DNA of 64,000 nt, taken from positions 29,566 to 93,565 of the forward strand of contig JBCCXA010000013.1 in the NCBI GenBank assembly GCA_039192515.1. The letters are read 5' to 3'. Made by a program: the position numbers and the translations under genes. The notes under the pieces are model-generated. The model worked only from the letters and a program-made list of their open reading frames with translations. It was not told the DNA's origin and did no database searches. Numbering within the stretch: position 1 is the stretch's first letter; each line of letters starts with the position of its first letter. Source of the stretch: Verrucomicrobiota bacterium (lineage in GTDB: Bacteria > Verrucomicrobiota > Verrucomicrobiia > Methylacidiphilales > JBCCWR01). This document shows positions 47,834 through 56,700 of the stretch, piece after piece.

Positions 47834-48130
47834 CTTCCCGTCATGCTCCGGCTTGATCGCAGTCAGGAGATCAAGCCAGGGGAATACATCATAGGCTCAA
47901 TCAGTGCTTTGCATAAGGTTTATGCAAATAGATAGGGATATCCAGAATCTAAACCAAAAGATAACCTCACTAGATTCTTGCCTGATACAAAAAAGCATTA
48001 GTAGAGGTATAAAAGTCAAACTTAACGGTTCTGATAAAGTGCTTAGGTACCATGGTTACTCCAAGGAAAAGCCTTACTCATTGGATATTTTCCCCTGGAT
48101 AACCCGATTGAATCGGGTTATGACCTGGAG
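47834..48130. repeat. dispersed intergenic repeat, copy B with extension
   Basis: It contains TCATGCTCCGGCTTGATCGC, then CAGGAGATCAAGCCAGGGGA and GGCTCAATCAGTGCTTTGCA. It is nearly identical to copy C over about 90 bases. It continues through AATCTAAACCAAAAGA, also seen in copy D, to a palindrome at 48100. Confidence 0.8.
48100..48120. repeat. perfect 21-base palindrome
   Basis: TAACCCGATT and AATCGGGTTA are perfect reverse complements around a single central G. A degenerate version, TAACCCCATGCAACCGGGCC, occurs at the same relative place in copy C near 48335. It could be an operator, but position inside a repeat argues for a repeat-borne structure. Confidence 0.7.
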
Positions 48131-48203
48131 TGGGTTTAGGACTTGTAAGATCATGCTCTAATCCACAGGCGGTGTCTCACTTCACTGTCATCCCACGACC
48201 CCT

Positions 48204-48362
48204 CTTTCCGTCATGCTCCGGCTTGATCGCAGTCAGGAGATCAAGCCAGGGGAATACATTACGGGCTCAATCAGTTCTTTGCATCACGTCTATGGGAATG
48301 GATCAAAACCAAGCAATTGACTAGGTCTTCCCCATAACCCCATGCAACCGGGCCATAACTAA
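48204..48362. repeat. dispersed intergenic repeat, copy C
   Basis: It starts TTTCCGTCATGCTCCGGCTT and follows copy B for about 90 bases almost base for base, then diverges but keeps a degenerate form of copy B's terminal palindrome. It lies just upstream of the mscS gene. Confidence 0.8.
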
Positions 48363-48444
48363 GAGAGTACTTAGCCTTGAATCACCTCCTCACTCCAACC
48401 TCTGGCCTTGACGAATGCAACATAGGTCTGTTTGGTAATTGCCT

Positions 48445-50214
48445 ATGCGAAAGAGGATCTTACCTTTACTTTTTTTAGCATGGTTCACGATAACCATTGA
48501 TGCGGCTTCCATACGGGACAATCCGCTTGCACCGGTAAAGCGTGATCATCCTCGAGATACCCTTAAGAGCTTCATGGACGCGATGGAAGCCTATCGTGAA
48601 GGGGTGGAAAAACAAGATGAGGAATTGATGGCTTTCCTGGATAAGGCGGTGGACTGTTTAGATCTCAGTGAAGTGGCTGATATCACCCGCGTCCAGGAGG
48701 GCAGAGAAGCGGCCAAGCTCTTGAAGGAGGTGATCGATCGGCTGGTAAAAGTGGATTATGCGCGAGTACCTGATGACCCCAATTATGGGGTGTGGCGTTT
48801 TCCCAAGTCTGAGATCAAAATCTACCCCAAACCAGATGGGGAAGAAAAGGGGGAATACTTCTTTACGCCCAGGACGGTTGCTAAAGCCAATCAATATTAC
48901 GAATTAATCAAAACGCGCCCTTATATAAAGGGCACAGGTGGTGGGGCTCATTATAAAGTAAGCTTTGTAGAAGAATACATACCTGCTTGGGCCATGGAAA
49001 CTTTTGCCAGCGTGGCGTACTGGCAATGGATCGGGTTATTTGCCTCTATCCTGTTGGGGTTGGTCATGAAGTCCGTGGCCAGACTCATAGGCAGCCTCGT
49101 CATGCGTATGACCAGCAAGACGGCCAGCAAATGGGACGATGTCATTGTGGAATCCCTGGTGAGCCCAGTGGCGCTATTTATCGCATCCTGTGTTTGGTTT
49201 GGCTCCATTTATATCCTGCGTTTTGAAGATCTCTTTCAAGTGGTCTTAATTACTCTGGTCAAAGCCACCTTTTTTATAGCCGTGACTTGGATGGCGTACC
49301 GTTGTGCGGATGTCTTGGCCAAGTTCCTGGAACATAAAGCCCAACAAACCAAGACCAAACTGGATGATCAAATTGTCAAGCTGATTACCCGAAGTCTCAA
49401 AATAGCAGTGGTGATCTTTGGTGCGTTATTGGGCATTCAAAATATGGGGGTGGAAGTCTTTTCCCTGCTCGCCGGGTTGGGCATTGGTGGTCTGGCCGTC
49501 GCCTTAGCAGCCAAGGATACCTTGGCCAACTTTTTTGGGTCGATCATGATCATGATTGATAGACCTTTTCAGATCGGTGACTGGGTCATAGTCAAAGGGC
49601 AGGAAGGAACTGTCGAAGATGTGGGATTTCGTTCCACCAAGATACGCACCTTCTATAACTCACTCATTGCCGTACCCAACTCGGAGGTCGCCATATCACC
49701 CATCGACAACATGGGGCGTCGTCAGTATAGAAGAGTAAAGACCTATGTGGGCATCACCTATGATACCCCACCGGTTAAAATAGAGGCCTTTTTGGAGGGC
49801 ATCAAAAATATTATCAAAGCTAACCAATTTACGAGAAAGGATTATTTTCATGTGGTCTTCAACGAGTTTGGTTCCAGCAGTTTGGATATTATGCTCTATT
49901 TCTTTTTAAAGGTTCCCAACTGGAATGAGGAGTTGGTGCAGCGGCAAAATATCTTTTTGGAGATTGTGAACCTAGCTCATGACTTGGGAATAGACTTTGC
50001 CTTCCCCACCCAATCCCTACACATTGAAACCTTTCCCGAAAAACAACCGGTTCGTCAACCTCATCGCACCGATCAAGATGAGATGGCAGCGGGGGCTTTG
50101 GCCTACGGTCCTAAAGGTAGCAAGGCGCAACCTTATGGCTCGGGTATGCACACCCCACCTCATAAAGACCCCGATCTTTCGGCAGACACTCGCTCAGGCG
50201 GCGATGGAGAATAA
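48445..50214 (+). CDS. MscS-family mechanosensitive channel with periplasmic N-domain
   Basis: This 589-residue protein opens under membrane tension to release solutes. I choose ATG 48445 over TTG 48439, giving a signal peptide (MRKRILPLLFLAWFTITIDA). A soluble periplasmic region of about 150 residues follows, then four or five transmembrane helices. The pore helix and MscS signature are at about residues 340-375 (LAGLGIGGLAVALAAKDTLA and FFGSIMIMIDRPFQIGDWV), followed by the beta domain and a Pro/Gly-rich cytoplasmic tail of about 60 residues. Repeats flank the gene on both sides. Confidence 0.93.
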   Translation: MRKRILPLLFLAWFTITIDAASIRDNPLAPVKRDHPRDTLKSFMDAMEAYREGVEKQDEELMAFLDKAVDCLDLSEVADITRVQEGREAAKLLKEVIDRLVKVDYARVPDDPNYGVWRFPKSEIKIYPKPDGEEKGEYFFTPRTVAKANQYYELIKTRPYIKGTGGGAHYKVSFVEEYIPAWAMETFASVAYWQWIGLFASILLGLVMKSVARLIGSLVMRMTSKTASKWDDVIVESLVSPVALFIASCVWFGSIYILRFEDLFQVVLITLVKATFFIAVTWMAYRCADVLAKFLEHKAQQTKTKLDDQIVKLITRSLKIAVVIFGALLGIQNMGVEVFSLLAGLGIGGLAVALAAKDTLANFFGSIMIMIDRPFQIGDWVIVKGQEGTVEDVGFRSTKIRTFYNSLIAVPNSEVAISPIDNMGRRQYRRVKTYVGITYDTPPVKIEAFLEGIKNIIKANQFTRKDYFHVVFNEFGSSSLDIMLYFFLKVPNWNEELVQRQNIFLEIVNLAHDLGIDFAFPTQSLHIETFPEKQPVRQPHRTDQDEMAAGALAYGPKGSKAQPYGSGMHTPPHKDPDLSADTRSGGDGE

Positions 50215-50273
50215 GCTTTCATAAGCTCGTTAGAAAACGTCCTTTCAGATAAAAAGTCCATGGATGCCTACCT

Positions 50274-50385
50274 CTTTCCGTCATGCTCCGGCTTGACCGG
50301 GGAAAGCCTCGAAGAAACCGTGCGGAGCACCATCCTGCTTGGATCAGGGCCGGTGTCAGGGGATCAATCCAGGATCTAAACCAAA
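50274..50385. repeat. dispersed intergenic repeat, copy D
   Basis: It begins TTTCCGTCATGCTCCGGCTT and carries AAGCCTCGAAGAAACCGTGC and GGGCCGGTGTCAGGGGATCA as in copy A, then ends with AGGATCTAAACCAAAAGACG as in copy B. It is a mosaic of the other copies. Confidence 0.85.
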
Positions 50386-50400
50386 AGACGAAGCCCTCCT

Positions 50401-50520
50401 CTTTCCGTGATGCTTCGGCTTGATCGCAGTCAGGGGATCAATCCGGGGAATACATCATTAGGTAAATCACTTGCTAGCATAACTTCTATGCGCATCCATC
50501 AAAATCAGAATTCAACCCGG
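50401..50520. repeat. dispersed intergenic repeat, copy E
   Basis: It has CTTTCCGTGATGCTTCGGCT, TGATCGCAGTCAGGGGATCA and GGGGAATACATCAT, matching copies B and C. It follows copy D by 15 bases in the same orientation, forming a tandem pair. Confidence 0.8.
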
Positions 50521-50763
50521 AAGATGGACCTTCAAGGAGTCCTCGAAAATAGGATACATCCAGAAAATTTCCCTGAACATCCCCACAGTCTGCAGGTGAG
50601 ACAAGCTCAGTATCTAGCCTCTAAAACGACAAAAATCTCCAACTTTAATGCTTAAATATCATAAATAACAAATTTGTAGTAATGACCACTTGCTAAATCG
50701 TGAAAGTGTGTATTTAATGTCTAAGTTAAACTCTAAAAAAATGTAAACTGACAATATAAAACA

Positions 50764-52788
50764 ATGAAAAACAGCATCACCTGGATCTTACTGGTAACGG
50801 CGGGGCTAGTATCCACCACCACAAACGCACAAGTCACGATCGGAAATAGCGGGGGCGGCAGCTCAAGTTCGGCAAATTGGACGGTCACGGCAAATCCCTT
50901 ATCGGTTGCCGGTAATCCGGGCACTCCTTCGGCCACCGGGACTTTGACCAATGCCGCAGCCGGAGATTCTTTTTCCTACGTGATCTCGGGAGTGAACAAT
51001 TGGGATCTGACAGCCAATCCAGCTAATTTTGACGCTTACAAAGGAAATCTCACCTCTGCGAGCACCATCAAGTTTAGCGGTAATAATGGAGTGGGGGTAG
51101 GTAATAATAAACTGGATGTATTGGGGGAGGGGATCGTCTATACCTTTGATACGACGGGCTTAACTGCCTCTGGTAACCAACTCCTACTCAATCAGGTTAA
51201 CTTTAATTTGGGCACCAACTCAGGAGATAAAATGGATTTTGTGTTCTGGGACTCGGATACCAACACCATTGTGGATTCTCAATATAACCTGAAGCCCAAT
51301 GCCAGTTATGCACCAGCAACACCCATTACCGTGACCACAGGGGATCAACTTTACGTAGCCGTGGGCGCAGGCAATTCAAATAATTGGCGAGTCAAAGCAC
51401 TGGTCCTGGACATCGAGGCAGGAGCTTCAGGCTCAAGCTTCGATGCACTGACCGTCAATAACACAGATGATCCAGTCAATCCAGTCCCTGTCGTAACCTT
51501 GACTTACGACGAGCCGGGAGGAGCTGCGGAAGTCTATTTAGAAACAACTCAAGATAATGCTACTTATTACTGGTTAGAAGATGCGGATCACCCTGAGGGT
51601 GCAGAACTAAAAATGCAACTTGATGCCAACAATGTGTTGACCCTTGTCGACCCAACGAACCCTACCAATGATGTCATTGTATTGAATCCTAATCCAGCTA
51701 ACCCTAGCATTCAGCTTAATGGTGTGGACGTGCTTACTCAAAGCAGCGCAGATTCTCAATATTTATCTTCAAGTATTTCAATCAGCTCTGGAACAGGAGT
51801 AGACTCTGTCACAATAGGAACCAACAATACCGCAAGTGGAAATAGCTCACTAGCTTTTGGACAATCAAATACCGCTGCTGGATATTTGGCAACTACCTAT
51901 GGATTCAACAATAATGCTAGCAATACATTTGCAACTGCCTATGGTTTTTCAAACATAGCTGGTGGTTTAGCATCTACAACCTATGGAGAATTTGTATCTG
52001 CCCAAGGGTATGCTCAGTTCGCCATGGGACGTCATAACATTCCCCAAGGAGACCCTAACGTGTGGGTAGACACCGATGATCTTCTCATCATCGGTAACGG
52101 AACGGATTCAGCCAATCCTTCCAACGCCTTTGTCGTGAGAAAGAATGGAGATACCGAGGTTGGGAAAGACCTTGCTCTTCTTGGAAACGAAGTATCTATT
52201 GGGTTATTTGAGGATCCTTCCAACCCCGGCACATACTCTCCGATTTCTAAAATCGAGGTAGAGAATAGTGGCATTAGGAACACAATGAAGTCGACTCACT
52301 ATAGTCCCTCTATTGGAAGCAGCTCGGCGTATTGGGAATGGATTCATAAAAAAACTTCGAATCCTGATAATGAATCCCATTTTATGAGTCTTGCAGGTTT
52401 TGGAAGTACTACATATTTGTCTATTGGTGGCGACTTAGACAATTATGAGCAAGGTGACATTGTTCTGATTTCAGGTTCATCATCTCCTTCTATACAGATG
52501 GATAATGGTATCATTATCATGGCAGATGGCCCCACTGGTGTTTCATTCTCTCAAAAATCCGTCATTCTTTCTGGCTCAGGGATCAATGCTCCAAGTGGCG
52601 ATAATATGGTGGTTGTTGGAGAGTATAATGATGACTCAAGTTCAGAGCCGGTTACCTTGGTTGTAGGAAATGGCTCAGACGATGCCAATCGTTCCAATTC
52701 CTTTGTCGTTTATAAATCGGGCAAGGCTGAATTTACTGGCCCTGTTCACGTGCCCCGCGCGGGCGACATCCCTATGTTTGGAGAATAA
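50764..52788 (+). CDS. secreted protein with YadA-like head repeats
   Basis: The 674-residue protein has a signal peptide (about residues 1-23, ending TNAQ), a beta-rich first half of unknown family (about residues 25-235) and a linker. Left-handed-helix head repeats of the YadA/Hia kind follow at about residues 345-425, e.g. TIGTNNTASGNSSLAFGQSN, AYGFSNIAGGLAST and VSAQGYAQFAMG. The segments NAFVVRKNGDTEVG and NSFVVYKSGKAEFTG are paired repeats. It ends without the C-terminal membrane barrel that autotransporters need, so it is either released or held by a partner. The GQLK-repeat and RHS genes follow on the same strand. Confidence 0.75.
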   Translation: MKNSITWILLVTAGLVSTTTNAQVTIGNSGGGSSSSANWTVTANPLSVAGNPGTPSATGTLTNAAAGDSFSYVISGVNNWDLTANPANFDAYKGNLTSASTIKFSGNNGVGVGNNKLDVLGEGIVYTFDTTGLTASGNQLLLNQVNFNLGTNSGDKMDFVFWDSDTNTIVDSQYNLKPNASYAPATPITVTTGDQLYVAVGAGNSNNWRVKALVLDIEAGASGSSFDALTVNNTDDPVNPVPVVTLTYDEPGGAAEVYLETTQDNATYYWLEDADHPEGAELKMQLDANNVLTLVDPTNPTNDVIVLNPNPANPSIQLNGVDVLTQSSADSQYLSSSISISSGTGVDSVTIGTNNTASGNSSLAFGQSNTAAGYLATTYGFNNNASNTFATAYGFSNIAGGLASTTYGEFVSAQGYAQFAMGRHNIPQGDPNVWVDTDDLLIIGNGTDSANPSNAFVVRKNGDTEVGKDLALLGNEVSIGLFEDPSNPGTYSPISKIEVENSGIRNTMKSTHYSPSIGSSSAYWEWIHKKTSNPDNESHFMSLAGFGSTTYLSIGGDLDNYEQGDIVLISGSSSPSIQMDNGIIIMADGPTGVSFSQKSVILSGSGINAPSGDNMVVVGEYNDDSSSEPVTLVVGNGSDDANRSNSFVVYKSGKAEFTGPVHVPRAGDIPMFGE

Positions 52789-52919
52789 GTCTTTCAGAGG
52801 GGAGGAAAAGTTTCTGCAAAGACTTAGCTATGATTTGCTTTATCTAGGGATAAAAAAGGATCGATCACCATTCGCGTGTGAAGCAGCGTGAAGGAGTCTT
52901 TTAAAAAAGAGAAAACAAC

Positions 52920-53666
52920 ATGAAAAAAACAACCTTATTGATCACCGTGGTAACTCTAAGCGCTGCTTTCAGCACTTTAGCACTTGCTCAAGCAATACCG
53001 CCAGTTTGGTGGAGCAATGGAACACCACCTATGGTAGAAGCTAGCGGAGCCGATAATTCGGCTGCCGCTATTCAGGGACAGCTCAAGCACATTACCATCC
53101 GCGCCTATGAAGAGCTGGAGGCTAATTTGCCCAATGGTGCAGGGAGTTCTATAGAGTCTCTGATCTATGGAGGCTCAGCGGGGGCTGGATGGTATGAAGA
53201 AGATGCTATCACACCCAAGGTTGATCCCAATGCTAACCAATTGGTCGTTCTCGGAGAGCTGAAATACATTGCCAATTTGTTTTTTCAAAGGCTGGTAAAT
53301 CAAGGTTACAACATAGCTTTTGCAGATGGTCAAACTCCCCAGCAATGGCTTCTTAGTTGGGCAAATGAGACAGATCCCCTCAATGACCCGGTAAACAAGC
53401 AGGTGGTTAACCTAGGACAAATTAAATACCTTTTTAGCTGGGATTTGGCGGGAGATGGAGGGGCTGGCGGCGAGGCCGGCGGTCCGGATGGACTACCGGA
53501 TTGGTGGGAGATGTTATACTTCGGTGATCTCGGCCAAGGTCCCTTGGATAACCCTGATGGAGACCTGCTTAATAATTTGGAAGAGTTTAAGCTTCTGCGC
53601 AATCCAAATGCGGATGCCATCAACGATACCGGGGGGATCCTTGGATTAACTATTACTACCCCTTAA
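52920..53666 (+). CDS. secreted protein with GQLK-type repeats and a Ca-binding-like motif
   Basis: The 248-residue protein has a signal peptide (MKKTTLLITVVTLSAAFSTL, ending LAQA). Three similar segments follow: IQGQLKHITIRAYEEL, VLGELKYIANLFFQRL and VNLGQIKYLFSWDL. I recall similar G(Q/E)(L/I)K repeats from secreted Verrucomicrobia proteins. Near the C-terminus DGLPDWWEMLYFGDL and NPDGDLLNNLEEF look like a thrombospondin-3 or dockerin-type calcium loop. It is 47 bases upstream of the RHS gene, so a joint extracellular role with the RHS protein is likely. Confidence 0.75.
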   Translation: MKKTTLLITVVTLSAAFSTLALAQAIPPVWWSNGTPPMVEASGADNSAAAIQGQLKHITIRAYEELEANLPNGAGSSIESLIYGGSAGAGWYEEDAITPKVDPNANQLVVLGELKYIANLFFQRLVNQGYNIAFADGQTPQQWLLSWANETDPLNDPVNKQVVNLGQIKYLFSWDLAGDGGAGGEAGGPDGLPDWWEMLYFGDLGQGPLDNPDGDLLNNLEEFKLLRNPNADAINDTGGILGLTITTP

Positions 53667-53712
53667 TCAAAAATGAGGGAATTCTCACTAACATTCTTAA
53701 CAAATCAAGCTC

Positions 53713-56700
53713 ATGAAAAACAGATTTCGGAAATTATCTAAAAAATGCGAATTTATGATAGGACGAATCCTCTGCCTGTGGTTTCTCTTCAGCATACTTA
53801 GCTTTGCAGCCGTGGATGAAGCCAAGTTCGATGTCTATCTCACTAACGGCCAAGAAAGGAATAGTGAAGAGGGACAAATAAGTTCCGTAGATGAATATGA
53901 GAAGGTGGATACCATATCAGCAACCGATTTGAGGAATGGGTATGAAGTTACTTACGGGGAAAATGAGGAAAATGAATGTGACGTAGCCGCTGCAGCCGTA
54001 CCCGAAGGTTTTGATATCAGTGAATGGAGCTTTGATAATGATAATAACAAAAATGATACCTACTCCATGGGAGAAAGCCCATCAGAGGGTGGCTGTATTG
54101 TTTTTGCCAACCAACCACCTCCACCCAGTGAAGGAATAGCAAGTGTTACCTTGCAAAGTCAGGGCTGTGATGGAGGTGATTGTAGCTCTGGGGACAATGA
54201 AGGAGATGGCTCCGGTCGGGGAGACTCACCACCTCCCGGTTCGGGAGGCTCCGGAGGAAGCAGCGGTTATTTTAACTTCAACACAAATCTTGGAGAATCT
54301 ACTGCAGGTGGCTTTTCAAGCACAGCAGGGACCCTTTATTCTTTTAGCGAATTAGGCGGTGTGGGATCATTGGGAAGCCGTGCTTCTTTGGGAGTCTCGA
54401 ATGCATCTTCACCAGGGGTATTTACTGACGGAATTGGAATCAGACAAATCCTCACCGAGGATGGTTTAGTGGATGTAGAGGATATTCCCAATGGCTACAA
54501 GATTTCGTTATACAGCTCAGGCGAATATAGTGGCAGCGACCACCCCTATAATGCCAATGGAACAGCTCACGCAGTCACAACTATCACCGACCTTTCCGGG
54601 ATGAATGGAACGCACATGAAGCTCGTGCGTGAGGAAAGTATAGATATCAATACTCCTAATCCCATGGTCACAGAAACGGTAGAGTATCTTTGGATGAACG
54701 GAGGATGGCTGATCAAGTCCGGTTTCGATGGCTCTAACTATCTCAAGCAAAGCTTCCGTTCGGAGACAGACAACGGTGACGGCACCAGGACGGTTCTCCG
54801 TTACACCTTAGATGCCGATAATACAGAGGTTTATCGCAAAGTGGAGATCTACACAGATATTGAGGCAGGTGCTGGGGAAACCTGGAGAATTACCAAGCGA
54901 GTGGTTGATCCCAACGGCAAAAAATTGACGACTCTATGGCAGTATAATACTAATAGTAGCTCGCCCGCTTTTGGAGATGAAACTTTACAAATAAGGCCCA
55001 CAGGAGATTGGATTCAGACTACTTATCATGCCACAACCGGCTATCGAACCAAAATCAAGGAAAGCTACCTCAACGCAGCATTAAACGCACCTGATAACCA
55101 ATGTCGGGTGACAGAATATCTCTACGTCGGGGATGCTCAGTATGGTTCCGAAATGCCCGGAACTGGGGATACCACCAGAAATCCAGGCTGGGCACGCAGA
55201 TCGATTATTAAAGTTCTCGGACAGGAAGTGAGCCGCAACTATGTGGTCCTCGAGGACGGCACTAAGACTATCAAGGAATACCGGGCAACCGTTGCAGGAG
55301 CTGCTTGGGATGACCCTACCAACCTTGAAACGATCACCGAGTTTTATGGATCGGGACATACGAGAACCATCTATCCTGATGGAACAATCCGTATGGTGGA
55401 AAAAGATCAGAATGTGAAAGACGGCCATGGCGACGGTATCAATACCAATAATGATATCGACTTGGATGGAGATACTCGTGAAAGAATAGTCTACAGAACT
55501 ACCATCAAGACAGGACAAGCCAACACCACTCGGGACGATGTCCTCAATGGAACCAAAACGGTTGCCTACAAGGACCAAACCAATGGAGTCACTCGTTTGC
55601 GCGAAACCTACAACATCACAACCTCTGGTCAGACAACAACCGAGACCTTGATAGACTCAGAAAGAATCACAGTCATCGACTCTAAAAACCGTGCCACTAC
55701 CATGGTGTTTTTTGATGGCACAACCATAGAGCGCTCCTATGTATGCTGTGGACTAGAGTGGGAGAGAAATCGCCAAGGAGTGACGACGTACTTTGAGTAT
55801 GACGCGCTCAAGCGGATGACAAGCCGTCGAGTTCAGCATCCCAACCAAGCAACTGGCAACTTTGTCTGGACTGAATACGTCTACGATGCCGAGGATCGCA
55901 CCAAGGAAACCAAGAGGATTGGCACAGATGGCTCCGTTATCGTAACAAACAAATCCTCTTACAATGTAGCAGGCCAGCTTATCACCAGAGAAGACGCTCT
56001 CGGTCACTCAACCACGGTCACCGAAGTCATTGGCTATGATCCAGATGCGGGCACGGGTTCTGGTGAGCGAACTGTTACTACGAACTATCCAGATGGTGGT
56101 ACAATGGTCGAGGTCTACCATCGTGACGGCCAGCTCAAACAAGTTACTGGATCGGCAATCCGTCCCTACAAAGTGGAATACGGCGTGGAGTCTAATCAAA
56201 CATTCAGAAAAGAAATCAAGTTAGATGGATCTGGAACTCCTACTAGTGAATGGACCAAGACTTTATATGATCTGGCAGGGAGAATTTCCGAGATGGAATA
56301 TGCAGATGGTGCCCAGGAATACTCCTTTTATTACACCGAAAACGATGATGCCCTGGGTAAGAAGAAAGGGAAACTCTCCAAGACAGTTGATGCGGATGGA
56401 AACATCATGCTTTACGCTTACGATGCCCAAGGGAGGCAAAATGTTGTAGCGATCGACATGGATCAAGATAGCACCATCGATTTTGATGGCTCGGACCGTA
56501 TTACCCAAACGGAAAGAATCGACTACCTAGATGATGCCACTCATGGAGAAGTTTACCGCACCCTTGTCACCCAGTGGGATATTGATGGTAACAGTAACAC
56601 CATTACCCTTTCACAAACAGATACCTCCTTTGCTTCGCGCGAGCAATGGACAACTGTTGCTGGAAATACCAGCCGAATCACCCATACTGCCACGAGTCTG

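Larger units (their letters stand above)
47421..48444. other. long intergenic region with AT-rich part and repeats
   Basis: The first 380 bases are very AT-rich and should include the promoter of the leftward TIGR02597-like operon. From 47834 to 48362 two copies of a dispersed repeat follow. I see no credible gene; an 88-codon frame at 47511 is low-complexity Ile/Phe/Ser and is probably chance. Confidence 0.6.
50215..50763. other. intergenic region with two repeat copies
   Basis: Two adjacent repeat copies (D, E) occupy the first 300 bases. The last 100 bases before the adhesin-like gene are AT-rich and should hold its promoter. An 82-codon frame at 50407 overlaps copy E and is not called. 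Confidence 0.6.

Noticed and set aside
45531..50520. CRISPR-like array from the recurring intergenic repeats
   Set aside because: Copies are long, unevenly spaced and interrupted by genes, with no regular short spacers and no cas genes.
50407..50655. 82-codon frame overlapping repeat copy E
   Set aside because: Its first part is repeat sequence and the rest shows no protein features.
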